From Dasypus novemcinctus (lineage: Eukaryota > Chordata > Mammalia > Cingulata > Dasypodidae): a stretch of 64,000 nucleotides of DNA. Below the pieces are notes generated by a model. It did no database searches and had not been told where the DNA came from. It saw nothing but the letters and a program-made list of their open reading frames with translations. The position numbers and the translations under genes were made by a program. The stretch covers positions 3,975,501 to 4,039,500 of the forward strand of contig NC_080698.1 of the NCBI RefSeq assembly GCF_030445035.2, in the 5' to 3' direction. Below are positions 44,141 to 54,490 of this stretch, in pieces (position 1 is the first letter of the stretch; the number at the start of each line of letters is the position of its first letter).

Positions 44141-45008
44141 CCCTAGAGAGACTCACGGCCCTTGGGAAAGAGCTGTGCTGAGGATCGCAGCTTTATTAGA
44201 GCGGAAGTGTCCAAATCAGAACCAGCGTGAGTTCCGCCACCCAGGAACCCAGGACCCAAGCGTCCGAGGCTCTGGTGCCCAGAGTTTCCACGAGGCCTTT
44301 CCTCTGCTGCCCCTCCGGTGGCTGGAGCGGGTGCAGGCGGCCCTGAGCCCCCCCAGGCACCGTGCTGGCTGCCCAGCGGCTGGGGCCCCGCACCCAGACG
44401 CGCAGCCGGGCAGCCCCCAGGGGCCTGGCGCCTTCTGGCCGGGCTTGGGCTTCTCTCCAGACAAGGCTGGTTCCTCTCCACGCAGGAGGCCGGAGCTGGC
44501 CTTAGGAAGCCCTGGGGAGGGACGCCTGGGAGGAGAGCCTGGGGCAGCAGGCACCGTGGCGGGGGTGTTGGCGTGGGCGGCGGGGGGCGGGGGCGGGAGG
44601 GAGCCTGGGAGACGCGGTGCGGAGGGCGAGCCCCGTGGCCGGCCTGGCTCTCGTGCGCGTTGTGGGTGTGAAGCTGCGAGGGGAGGGTGGCCTGGGCCCT
44701 GCGTGGCTGGCGGCGGAGGCAGCTGTCCTGCCCGGCAAGCCTCTGCCCGCCTCCTGCCTGGGCCCCGGGGCACGGCCCGACAGGCGCGGCAGCTTCTTTG
44801 TGGCCCGAGGCAGTCCGGCTGCTCTCCCCTGACTCCACGAGGGCACGTGTCGGGGCGCAGGCCCGGGGCACCCCCGTGGGCTCCCGGGGACGGTCCTGGC
44901 TTTCTCCCTAGGTGGCGGCTCTGGAAGGCGGCAGCTTGGAAGCCCCCCAGGGCCCCGCACAGGGTGGGTGCAGGAGTGCCGCGTCCCCCAGCTTGTGTTA
45001 GACCCTCT
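44141..45008. other. GC-rich single-copy sequence
   Basis: A 318-residue plus frame and 242- and 277-residue minus frames coexist here. None shows a recognisable domain, and the plus frame runs on into the MER3-like transposon. No exon is called. Confidence 0.4.
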
Positions 45009-45194
45009 CCAGAGCTGTCCAGGGGAAGCTGCTGCGGTGGTGGGAACATCCTGTTCTGTGTCCCGTGCGGGGGCCACCAGCACAGGTGGCTCCTGGCATG
45101 TGGCTGCTGCAGCCGAGGAATGGAGATTTAACTTCAATAATCACATTTAAATAGGCACCCGGGGCTCGTGGCTATTGGGTGGCACAGTGCAGCC
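45009..45194. mobile_element. MER3-like hAT-Charlie transposon
   Basis: Starts CAGAGCTGTCCAGGGGAAGC and ends GTGGCTATTGGGTGGCACAGTGCAG, with internal CACATTTAAATAGGCACCCGGGGCTCGTGG. The order and ends match the short MER3 element (CAGCGCTGTCCAATAGAAC to CACTAGCCAC). Length of about 186 bp is typical. Confidence 0.72.
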
Positions 45195-45544
45195 CTGGAC
45201 CAAGAGGTATAAACTGAAGTACTGGCGGGCCAGGCTGCGGCATAAGGGAATGAAGTCGGCTGGGCCTGATGGAAAAAATAACATCAGTGTTTTGTTTTCT
45301 CAAGTTTTATTGAGCTGTGGTCAGAGAAGCGTTTATTTTCTAGAAGGAAAACAATAAAGCAAGGGAGATGCCGAAAGGCAACTGTCCTTCATCCTCGATG
45401 CTGGGAGACAATAGGGAGTGGTGGGGCCCTGTGGTGGCCTGCAGGGAGCGCATCACGGAGAGCAGGAGCCATTCTCCGGCCAGGGGGGAATATGGGCCCA
45501 AGATGTGGGTACAACTTCCACTTTCTCAAGGGAAGCCGGAGTCT
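45195..45544. other. Unassigned sequence
   Basis: Nothing recognised. Confidence 0.35.
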
Positions 45545-45672
45545 GGATTTTTATGTGAAATGTCCTGGTCTTTCAAGGTTGTCTCAAATGTATTTAAAAT
45601 ACGTCAGGCCAAATGAAACACATCTGCAGGCCAGATCTGGCCCGTGGCCCCCGGCTTGCCAACTCCTCCGGG
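45545..45672 (-). mobile_element. hAT-type MER remnant (MER20/MER58-like end)
   Basis: GGCCAAATGAAACACATCTGCAGGCCAGATCTGGCCCGTGGCCC, then CGGCTTGCCAACTCCTC, is the typical right end of small mammalian hAT elements (inverted GGCAAACTATGGCCCGCGGGCC). Boundaries are approximate. Confidence 0.55.
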
Positions 45673-46534
45673 CTATTCTCGTAGAAGCCCGTACAACCTG
45701 TTGGAGCCTGGGATGGAGTAAAGACGAGGAACGAGGTCGTGGGTTCTTTCCTGGGGTGTCCCCAAGTGCGTCAGCGTCCCCTGTGGTCGCAACTTTGGTC
45801 AGAAGACGGGGAGAAGTGCCTCTGGAAGGCATGCCCCTTTCTCTGGGCGGGCCCTGTGCTCAGAGCGGCCGAGAGGAGAAGACGACGCTGCGAGGCTGCG
45901 ACAGCCCGGAGAGAAACGTGCGTCATTGCTGCAGTAGCAGCCCTCACCCCTTCCCACTCCAGCCCCGCTCGAGGGCCTTAGCACCAAGGCAGCCAGAGAA
46001 ACTTCCAGCACAAGGCGGGATCTCCCAAATGCCCTCTGGCCTGCGGGACCCCCCGGCAGAGCCCTGGGACAAAATGGTCATTCGGTGACGGGTTTGGAGA
46101 GGGCTCCGTGGGAAGTCCTCTGGACACTCGGCCCTGAGCCCGGAGCAGTGCGGCGGGCAGCGGCAGGGAGGGGGGGACAGGACGTCGTCTAGCTCCCGCC
46201 CGCCTGGCGGCCGGCGTCGTCGACACGGTTCCAGCGTCCCCGAGAAGGAGGCCATCTCGCGGGCGCTGCCAGCGCGTCCTGCTCACGGCGCTGCCGAAAC
46301 ACGGGTGCCTGCTGCGAGGGAGCGAGCGGTGGGGGTGCTAAGTGGACTAACGTGCTCCCACGTGGAGGCAGCCGGCGCAGGGGGGCACGGCTGTGCCAGG
46401 CCTTTTGGGGTGCCCGTGTGAGCCGCAGGTCACATTCCTTCCCCCCCAGAACGTCGCTGCTCTAAGGGAGGGGCTTTCTCTGTCCGGGGAGCGCCTGGCC
46501 CGAGGAGTAGTTGTGGAGAGCATTAGTGAGCGGC
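45673..46534. other. GC-rich unassigned sequence
   Basis: CpG-containing sequence with no assigned exon or repeat. The 198-residue plus frame starting at 45492 has no domain. Confidence 0.4.
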
Positions 46535-46615
46535 TCGCCCCTTGACCAGATGAGGAAACTGAGGGCCGGGACCCGGGGTCACACGCCAGGGCAGGTCAGG
46601 GCCGGGCCACCTGCC
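46535..46615 (+). mobile_element. MIR SINE fragment
   Basis: CAGATGAGGAAACTGAGGGCC followed by GGGTCACACGCCAGGGCAGGTCAGGGCCGG is the sense MIR core and 3' part. Confidence 0.75.
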
Positions 46616-47452
46616 GCCCTCCCAGCCGGGTATGGGAAGGTCGTGGCGAGCATGTGGGTCTGGGGCTCAGCCGGTGGTCAGGCTGGGGGGCCTGAGGCCA
46701 TTTGGATGGGGGCTTGCCCTGGGCTGCGGACGACAGAAGGCGACCCCCTGGCAGGCCTGGACGGGGGTGGGAGAGCCGTGCGCCGTGGGGGCCGGGCCGG
46801 CCTCCCCCCAGCGCTCGTGGCCGGCGTGGCGGGCGTGGCCGGCGTGGCACGAGGGCGCCTTCCGCGGCTCCTGAGGGCACTGTGGTCAGGGCAGGCCACA
46901 CCTCTGAGGGGTCCCGGGGGGACGTGGACTTCGGGGCATTCAGCCCAGGCCTAGCCCCTCCCGCCTCCAGGCCAGGAGTTGGGATTTGTGGACCGAGCAC
47001 ATGCCCAGCCCCGGGGCTGCCCCTCCTGAGGGTGGGCAGGCTCTGCCCATGCGCCCTGGGGGCCGAGGGCCCCTGCAGAGCCGCGCCACGCGCCGTGGGG
47101 GCGACAGGAAGGCGGGGCTGGGCAGGCTGGATGGATCAGCCCCGCGGTGGCAGGGCCACAGCCCGTGGCCAGGGTTCCTGGGCGGAGCGGGGGACGCAGG
47201 AGCCCCCTCCCTGCCCACCTCCCTGCCCACCTCCGTGCCCACCTCTGACAACCTCCGTGGCGCCCTTGGTGAGACCCAGCAAGCGGGTTGGTGGGGGACA
47301 GTTCCCGGCGACCGGGGGAGGGGTCCCGGCCTGGAATTGCGGGGGCCAAGCACGAGGAGCTCGGGGGGCCCTGGCCCCACCCCTGGCCGCTGCTTTCCCT
47401 CCTGACTCCATGTGTGAGCTTTCCAACAAGGAGGTACTCAGTGTGCAGGTGC
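46616..47452. other. GC-rich sequence with short internal tandem repeats
   Basis: A (GGCGTGGCC)n-like stretch at about 46815-46850 and TGCCCACCTCC repeated at about 47210-47245. A 369-residue plus frame (46702-47811) runs through here, the purine tract and a transposon, which argues against coding. Confidence 0.45.
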
Positions 47453-47605
47453 TGGGAGGGAGGGGGAGAGAAGGAGGGGGAGAGGGAGAGACAGAGAGAG
47501 GGAATAGGAGAGAGGGAGAAAGGGAGAGAGGGAGGGGGAGGGAGAGGGAGGGAGGGGAGGGAGGGGGAGAGGGAGGTAGGGGAGGAAGGGGGAGGGAGGG
47601 GGAAT
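47453..47605. repeat. Purine-rich GGGAGA/GGGGGA tract, about 150 bp
   Basis: The plus strand is almost entirely G and A (GAGAGGGAGAAAGGGAGAGAGGGA and related units) with few interruptions. Polypurine mirror-like tracts of this kind can form triplex DNA. Confidence 0.9.
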
Positions 47606-47737
47606 CTGGGCTCCCCAGCGGCGGGGGGAGTCTTGGGTGGGAAACCGCGCCTCTCCCCCGCGGGGCTGCCCGCCCCCCGTGTGTGGACTGCCCCTGCCAG
47701 CTCCTGTCTTTCCTGAGGGCTGTGAGTCTCTCTAGGG

Positions 47738-48161
47738 CAGGGGTCCTTCGCCTTTTTGGTCCCAGTCTTGGAGATCTCCTGACTTATATAGGAGATAGCT
47801 TCTTTATTTAGGTTGCATCACCCCTGCAAATTATCTCTAGAAACTCTTTGGTCTGTATGCATTTTTTAAAAAATAATGAACAGACTCAAACTCAAGTCAC
47901 CATGTGCCTCTCTTCTTGTGTGTGAAGGCAGATTGCGTCTAGATCAAAGGGCACAGTGTGAAAATATTAGAACTTCTGTTGACGTTTGTTTTACCTAATC
48001 CTTTTACAATTTTCATTGCTTGTTTATGTTTCATAATGAGCATATTGATGTAGTAATGCATTTTTATAAATTGTGAATAAGGAAACCTGTATTGGAGGGT
48101 TGTGCTCAATTTTTTTTTTTTACCATTAAGGATATATGATCAAAACGTTTTGAGACCACTG
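47738..48161 (+). mobile_element. hAT-type DNA transposon remnant
   Basis: Left end CAGGGGTCCTTCGCCTTTTT equals the inverted right end of 43530-44140. The right end TTTTGAGACCACTG is a degenerate inverted counterpart. The left flank CTCTAGGG is hAT-like, but the right flank GTCCAAAG matches only half. The interior is AT-rich with no transposase motif. Right boundary uncertain. Confidence 0.6.
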
Positions 48162-48254
48162 GTCCAAAGAAGGTGATTTTTCCCTCGAGTGTTCATTGAA
48201 CCCTGTTACTGTGTCATTCTTTGAACATTATGCACTTCATGCATCTGTTCATTC

Positions 48255-48892
48255 TGTATTAGTCAGCCAAAGGGGTGCTGGTGCAAAACACCAGGAATCT
48301 GTTGGCTTTTATAAAGGGTATTTATTTGGGGTAGGAGCTTACAGACACCAGGCCATAAAGCTTAAGTTACTTGCCTCACCAAAGTCTATTTCCACGTGTT
48401 GGAGCAAGATGGCTGCCGACGTCTGTGAGGGCTCAGGTTTCCTGGGTTCCTCTCTTCTCAGGGCTGAATTTCTTTTTGGGCTCAGCAACTCTGTTTTCTC
48501 CACAGGGTCAGCTGGAGACTATCAGGTGAATGGCTCTGTCTCTCTCCCCAGGGTTTCTACCGTGTCTAAGGAGCCATCTCTATTCCTCTATGTTCTTCTG
48601 GGCTCAGGGTTCCTCTCTTCCGATGGGCTGGCTTCTCTTTCCTCTGTGAGCTGACTTCCTGGGGCTCCAGCTTAAGACTTCAGCATCAAACTCCAACATC
48701 AAAAACCCTCCACTCTGTCCATTGCCATGCCTTTTATCTGTGAGTCCTCACCCACCAACGGGCGGGAACTCAACACCATAATGACGTGGCCCAAAGTCCT
48801 AATCATAACCTAACCACGCCCAGGTATAGACCAGATTACAAACATAATCCAATATCTATTTTTGGAATTCATAACCATATCAAACTGCTACA
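48255..48892 (-). mobile_element. Solo LTR, full length, with perfect 5-bp TSD
   Basis: Begins TGTATTAGTCAGCCAAAGGG, ends ATATCAAACTGCTACA, flanked by exact CATTC (48250-48254 and 48893-48897). Inverted AATAAA (TTTATT) lies near 48320, about 65 bases from the inverted 3' end. TG...CA ends, 5-bp duplication and a single polyadenylation signal support an LTR. At 638 bp it is the most complete copy. The 152-residue plus frame across it is not a gene. Confidence 0.87.
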
Positions 48893-49479
48893 CATTCACA
48901 TATTTAATGAGAATCTCCTTGGCAGTGGTTGCTTTGGTGACATTTATCTGTCCTTTGGGGGCCTGGGTTCTGAACCTGCTGGTTTTTTCACCTGCCTTTT
49001 GGCTGGAAGAAGTTTCAGCCAGGTGTTGGGGCTGGGGGTGACCGAGGCTTGCCAACATGGCCTCACAAGCCATTCCATCCACTCATTCTCCCCATATAAT
49101 TAGATAATTTTGACTAGATCAGTAATCACTGTAATTATGACCACATCAAGGCTCTTTACAGCTGAGCAGTATGATTACTTTTCCTTTTCTGCACATTTTG
49201 TTTCCCCTGGAGTTAATAATTGTCTTTTTTGTTTGCTTAGCTTTTCATGTACGTGATATACTTGATATATATGATATAATTGCAATCACCAAATCCACTT
49301 GCTCTCAATAGATTCAGGCACACAGCAGTCCCACCTTCTTAGGAAATCCTCACCCCAGAACCTTCTGAGCTGCTCCCTCCTGAACTGGTTGCCCTCTGGG
49401 TTTGCTGCAGAGCTTCTGCCTTAGGCGCTCCCTTTGACAGCTGAACGTGTCTTGGCCTCTCTTTTGAAATAGGACCTGT
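48893..49479. other. Unassigned sequence, AT-rich in part
   Basis: No clear repeat. GATATACTTGATATATATGATATAATTG near 49254 is low-complexity. Confidence 0.35.
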
Positions 49480-49870
49480 TTCGGAATCCCATGTCTTTCT
49501 CTTCCTTAGTTTATCCTTTGATTATGGTGGCTCATTTTACCCAGTAGCTTATATGAGAGTTTAATGATGCACGAGGAGTAAACTTTTTGAAACATTGCAT
49601 GCCTGAGAATGCTTTCATTTTACCTTCATACCTGATGGAAAGTCTGGCTGGATACAGAATTCTAAGCTAGAAATAATTTTTTCCCTCAGAATGTTGATGG
49701 CTTTGCCCGATTGGGCTCTGGCCTCCGTGTTGCGGTGAAAATGTCCACAGCCATTCTGCTGCTTCATTACCTTGAATAAACCTGTTTGATTTCTGGAAAC
49801 TTGTAGACTCTTTCCCTCGTGTTCTGAAATTTCACAGTGATGTGGCTTTGGTTGTTTTAACCTGGTTTCC
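49480..49870 (-). mobile_element. Possible antisense L1M remnant
   Basis: GAATGCTTTCATTTTACCTTCATACCTGATGGAAAGTCTGGCTGGATACAGAATTCTAAGC, then GTTCTGAAATTTCACAGTGATGTGGC, is a familiar mammalian interspersed-repeat text that I associate with old antisense L1. Exact family uncertain. Confidence 0.5.
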
Positions 49871-51214
49871 CAACCGCGGAGCCCGAGGCAGGAGGCTCAC
49901 GCCTCGCTGCTTCCTTAGGGGAAGCAGTCTCAGAAAGCACTCAGGGCCCAAGAGGCAGGTGGGCGAGGCGACGTGAGGACACGCTCCGCCTGGCCACCGA
50001 GCGCATGTCCGCGGAGCTGCAGAAACTGAATTTAGGAGCGCTCGCCCAGGAGCCAGGGGACAGATGTATCCCCTGGCTTCGGTCTCCCGAGGGCTGAAGG
50101 TTTGCCCCTGTGGGCAGAAATCTCCTGTTGAATGTCCCTCAGCAACTGGGCTCCTGGAGTCGTAGGCGGGCAGGGGAGAGGCACAGCCCTGCCAGGTGGG
50201 GAAGCTTCGCGGGGTGTGCCTGGAGGTGCCATAAAGAACCCCACGCAGATACTGCCCTGGAAGCTTTGGCTTCTAACGGCTTCAGCAACGAGTTGTCTCC
50301 CTGGCCGTGGGAACAGGACTCGCTGCTAGAGCTGTTCCCATCGAGGCAGTGCATTCGTGGAGGGAGGGAGGGTGCAAATAATTGAACCCAGGCTACCGCA
50401 GGTCTGGTTTTAGCCATTGCATTTGTTGCTTGGGAGAAGCTTTCCTTCTTTCAATGTCAGTGCGCAATCTCCTCTTAAAACACCTGTTTTTGGTATAGTC
50501 TGCCTGCTTTCACCTGTGCCCCAGGATATTTATCCTCTTCCTTTCTCTCTCCATAGAATAAGCCCCTAGCCTTTTGCTAGGGATGGTTGTCTGGCCTCCC
50601 AGTATGGAACAAGGGATACAGGGGTCTAGCTCCTTCTTTAAGAGACTTTCAGTCAATCCTCAACCACTGATCCCCCTCCCCCGCTTCTGGAGGTAGCTGG
50701 TGGCACCGACTCTTGGCCTGGGGGGGAGCTTCTGTGTGAATCCCGCTTAAATCCTGCCGGTCTCCTCGCAGGTGAGGAGTTTGTCAGCCTGCGGATGCAG
50801 CTGCCACCCAGCCCTCCTGCTTTCCAGCTGCTTGAATTTTGCTCACAACGGCGCCTCTCCTGATTTCTCTGTCCTTGTGGACTTGCTCCTTAAACATTGA
50901 ACCCCTTCACTGTCACTTTCGCAAGGTTTTGGAAGGGAAGAGAGGGCATTGCATGCATTTAATCCCCTGTTTTTAGCTAGACGACAGCATTGATTTTCTG
51001 TCAAATCGAGTCTGGCTCCCAGCCCGCCGCCGCCTGGGAGACCCAGCCCAGCAGACAGCTCAGCCCGGCCGTCCCCAGGGCCACCGACTTCCAAGAGCAA
51101 AGGCCTTTGGCTTCTCCCGGGCCGGGAGGAGGCCGGCCTCCAGCTCTCCGGGTTTGCCCGAGTGGGGAAAGGAAGCAGAAAGGAACTCAGCTCTTGTTCT
51201 TTGAGGCGCCTCTG
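49871..51214. other. Unassigned intergenic sequence
   Basis: No exon or repeat I can support. Frames under 100 residues carry no domain signal. Confidence 0.4.
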
Positions 51215-51440
51215 ATGGCAAGGACAGAACTCCAGCTAATGAACGACGGAGTCGGCAGAACCTGGCTCTGAATCCGGCTCTGCCGCTTAGTTATGGGGCT
51301 GTGAGCAGGGGACGTAGGTTCTCCGTGCCTCAGTTTCCCCGAGAGCCCAAATGTGCGAGGAGGCCTCTGCCTTCCTGGTGGGAGGCTGCAGGGATTAGGG
51401 GAGGTGATGGCCAGCACAGGGCCCGGCCCGGGAGGCGCTC
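51215..51440 (-). mobile_element. MIR SINE, antisense
   Basis: AGAACCTGGCTCTGAATCCGGCTCTGCCGCTTAG, then GTGCCTCAGTTTCCCCGAGAG and GGGATTAGGGGAGGTGATGGCCAGCACAGGGCC match antisense MIR over nearly its full length. Confidence 0.88.
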
Positions 51441-52054
51441 GGTGATGCCGGTGCGTCGTCCTGGCCACTTGCTGATGGAGGACCTCCATGCCTCTGCGGT
51501 GCGGTCATCTGCGTCCCCACACGCCCCCTTCCGCCTGAGGTCACATGACCAGGTGGAGGTGGTGTCGGGAGATACCCGATGAGCATCGCCTCGCAGCCGG
51601 CAGGCCACCCGTCCGATGAAGTCCCGTAGGGAGAAGTTGAAGACTTCATTTGTCCATCCACTTGCCCAGTGTAGCTTGTTCTAAGCACCCCAAGGACGGT
51701 CGTCCAGGCGTTTCTGCTCTCCTGCTGGCAAGCATCTCCCCAGGCGGGCCTGACGCCTCTCCAGGCCTTTACGAGGCATGCGCGGAGCTGGCGGCCTGCA
51801 GGGGCTACCCGCACCGGGCTTGCAGGGCAGGTGTCGGGCGGTATCTTGGGGTCACTCGAGCGAGTGGTGGCCCCAAGGTGGTGCCTTAGCATCAGTCCCT
51901 GACACCTCCTCCTGCCCCTTGCTCTCAGCCCTGTTGACTGTCCTCAGAGCCCTGCAACCTTAACTGTGACCAGCCCATTCCCAGGGGGAGAGACCGAGGC
52001 ATAGGGGACCCACCTACGGAGGCGCTGGAGTCACAGCTTACTTTAGGGCCTTGG
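51441..52054. other. Unassigned GC-rich sequence
   Basis: Nothing recognised. A 165-residue minus frame (51395-51892) overlaps the MIR and is not credited. Confidence 0.35.
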
Positions 52055-52260
52055 ATTTGAAGACAGCACCAAATAAGAGCCCTAAACATATATGCAGGGC
52101 TCTGTGCTTAGCACTTGACATCTATTAAAAGGCATCTCATCCTCAGCAGCACTTTGAGCCAGGAACCCTGCTCACACCTGCTCTTCAGGTAAGGGACTGT
52201 GGGCAGGTGACTGCTGTGGTCGCAGAGCTGGAGTGTGGACCTGGGAGTCCAGCTCCCGTG
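52055..52260 (+). mobile_element. MIR SINE
   Basis: GGGCTCTGTGCTTAGCACTTGACATCTATTAAAAGGCATCTCATCCTCAGCAGC, then TTCAGGTAAGGGACTG and GGTCGCAGAGCTGGAGTGTGGACCTGGGAGTCC follow the sense MIR. Confidence 0.82.
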
Positions 52261-52494
52261 TCCCCTTCAGGGTCCGGCCTTTCTGAGGTGGGTGTGCAGG
52301 AAGCAGCCCCCCTGCCAGGTCTGCCGCTCAGGTGTCGGATGCCGGGTCCAGGTGTCCCTCAGGTGTTCTAAAGCCCCAGGTCGGCCGCGGGCCTTGTACG
52401 TGCTTCTGGATGGGCACCTCCGAGTCAGAGCTAGTCTGTCCCCCGTGCGTCCCTCCGGCCCCAGGCCTGGAGCTGGACGCCCAGCTCGTCTGCT

Positions 52495-52670
52495 CGTTGG
52501 TCGTGTCACCTTGAGCCAAACTGCTCGGCCTGCCTGAGGCTCGAGCTCCCGTCCACGGAACGGGCGTGGTGGGGCCCTGCCTCCCTGCCCGGGGAAGCTG
52601 TGAGAGCACCTGGAGGCCGCGGTCTCCCGGCAGGGGAGCGAGCGCGCCCACAGTAGGTGGGTGCTCCTCG
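52495..52670 (-). mobile_element. MIR SINE, antisense, GC-rich variant
   Basis: GTGTCACCTTGAGCCAAACTGCTCGGCCTGCCTGAGGCTCGAGCTCCCGTCCACGGAACGGG, then GCTGTGAGAGCACCTGGAGG and CCCACAGTAGGTGGGTGCTC, align to antisense MIR. Confidence 0.68.
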
Positions 52671-53532
52671 CTCTGCCACCCCGCCCTCAGGCTTGGGGAG
52701 ACCCTTTCCCTAGATGGGAGCCGGGCCGGGTTTGCGAGGGGCTTTGGGGGGCGCACAAGTGAGGCAGGAAGTGACGGGCCCATTTGCATTTCTACTGCCA
52801 GGCCGCGGGTGCTTGAGGGCGCGGCCGGGCCTTCCCGGGTGGTCCAGCCTCCCCGGGTGGCCTTCTCGGTCCAGCCCGCGCCGAGTGAAGGGGTGGGGTG
52901 GGGTGCGGGGGGTTGTGTGAGCAGCAGTGCCTGCTGGCCCGAGCCTCGGCCTTGCACGGCCCTTGGAGGCGTCCGCAGCTGTCGGTCCTGCCCGGGTGCC
53001 CCCGACCCCGCAAGCGCGGGCCTTTCCCAGCATCCTCCACTGCGCGTGCTGGACACTTGCTGGGCCGCAGCGGCCACACAGCCAGTAACAGGAAGGGGAC
53101 GGGAAGGGGGACCGTGCCCAGGCGTCATCCAGCCAGTGCCTCTTCCTGTCCGCTGGCGACGTCCTGAGGGGCCCCAGCGCTTCCAGGGACTTCATGGGAA
53201 ACGCGGGGCAGCGTCTTACTCCCCGTAAACTGCGCCCCGCGGGCCGGGCTGCCAGTTTGACTGCTGTCCTTGACAGTCATTTCTGCTTGGCTGGTGCCTT
53301 GGCTGACACCGTTTCCTGAACTGCTCTTCTTTTCTGTGAGGTGTGGGGCGCTCAATGGGTCTTAGAGTTATGCCATCCCTAAATTCAGCATTCCACTCTG
53401 TTTTTCCCTACAGCCTCTGTGTTTTGGCGGCTCTTCTCCGTCTCCCTCCCCTCCCCGGCTCAAGAACGCTTCCTAAGGCTCCTTCCTTCTTCCTCCATCC
53501 CCAGCACAGCTGTTCCCATCCCCTCATGCGGG
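52671..53532. other. GC-rich single-copy sequence
   Basis: Frames of 161-266 residues are open in several phases with no recognised domain. No repeat assigned. Confidence 0.4.
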
Positions 53533-53648
53533 GCGTCCCCTGTCCCCTCACGCCGAGCGTCCCCTGTCCCTGCGGCCCAGCATCCCCTGTCCCCGCGGCC
53601 AAGCGTCCCCTGTCCCCGCGGCCGAGGGTCCCCTGTCCCCGCGGTCGT
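53533..53648. repeat. 23-24-bp minisatellite, about 5 units
   Basis: GCGTCCCCTGTCCCCNCGGCCGA-type units repeat head to tail with small changes. The low-complexity Pro/Ser/Val stretch of the 318-residue plus frame (53343-54299) comes from this array. Confidence 0.88.
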
Positions 53649-54149
53649 GCTCAGGGACGCGCGGCGGCAGCCCCCCCCCCCACGCGCGCTCGTGGTAAAC
53701 GGAGCCCACTCGGAGCCTCAGCAGAATTTCCAGTCGCCTTAGGGCACCCCAGGAAATCCCCTCAAGCCAAATATCTGTCGTGCCTTTATCTCTGCAAAAC
53801 CCCTTCTTCAGATGGGCCGAGGAGGGCGTTTTCCTGGGCGGATTGTCGGAAGCGGGTGGCAGGAGCTGTGCCCTTTCGAGCGGGACCGTCCCCTGGTCTT
53901 AGGAGCGCAGTCCGCGGCCGCCGCCTGTCAGGGCTCACACCCGCTTGCTTGCTGCAAGTCAAGGCCGCGGGGCCACGGGCAGGGGCTGAGAAGGCAGCAC
54001 AGCAGGCAACAAAAGCCCATTCGTTCCTCGGCTGCCTGCTCACCCCTCCCCGCGCTCACCTCTGCCCCCCACGGCTCTGCGGGCAGCCCAAGGTGCTGGA
54101 GTGGAAAGTTCTCCGGCTTGGGGAAAACGCACGGCTCGCCCGCCCCGTC
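53649..54149. other. GC-rich unassigned sequence
   Basis: Includes a NotI-type GCGGCCGC at about 53915 and moderate CpG density. No exon or repeat recognised. Confidence 0.35.
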
Positions 54150-54290
54150 CAGGTACGTGGCCTTGAGCAAGGAGCTCGACTTCTCTGGCTCTTAATCCCT
54201 ACACCTGAGACGTCATCCTGTGAGTACGGGCATTACGGAGTTTTGAGAGTGCCTGGCCTGTGGGATGCATTCAGTAGTGGTTATTGTTAT
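54150..54290 (-). mobile_element. MIR SINE, antisense
   Basis: GTACGTGGCCTTGAGCAAGGAGCTCGACTTCTCTGG, then GTGAGTACGGGCATTACGGAG, GAGTGCCTGGCCTGTGGGATGCATTCAGTAGTGGTTATTGTTATTATT, is antisense MIR including its 3' end. Confidence 0.75.
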
Positions 54291-54378
54291 TATTTTTAAA
54301 AGGAGATACTGGGAGTTGAACCCAGGACCTCGTACATGGGAAGCAGATGCTCATCCACTGAGCTACACCTGCTCCCCA
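54291..54378 (-). mobile_element. tRNA-Ala-derived SINE monomer A
   Basis: Read on the minus strand: GGGGAGCAGGTGTAGCTCAG, box A TAGCTCAGTGG, an anticodon-arm equivalent CTGCTTCCCATGTACG, box B GGGTTCAACTCC, then CTCC and an A-rich tail. This tracks tRNA-Ala along its whole length, but the anticodon loop reads TTCCCAT instead of an Ala anticodon. It has no CCA-ready 3' end, so it is a SINE monomer and not a tRNA gene. Confidence 0.85.
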
Positions 54379-54395
54379 ATGAGAATTGGTTTTCT

Positions 54396-54490
54396 CGTTT
54401 GTTTTGTTTTTAGGAGGTTCTGGAGATCGAACCCAGGACCTCATACGTGGGAAGCAGGCGCTCAACCATGGTGCTACATCTGCTCCCCAG
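54396..54490 (-). mobile_element. tRNA-Ala-derived SINE monomer B
   Basis: Minus strand: TGGGGAGCAGATGTAGCACC, degenerate box A, CTGCTTCCCACGTATGAGG, box B GGGTTCGATCTCC, CAGAACCTCC, then AAAAACAAAACAAAC. It lies only 17 bases from monomer A in the same orientation. The box A change (GCACCATGG) would weaken Pol III transcription. Confidence 0.85.

Noticed and set aside
44175-45131. 318-residue plus frame
   Set aside because: The last third crosses into a MER3-like transposon, other frames overlap it, and no domain is recognisable.
46702-47811. 369-residue plus frame
   Set aside because: It passes through short tandem repeats, a polypurine tract and the end of a hAT element. No domain.
54291-54490. 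Possible functional tRNA-Ala genes
   Set aside because: The anticodon loop reads TTCCCAT, arms are mismatched and A-rich tails follow, so these are SINE monomers.
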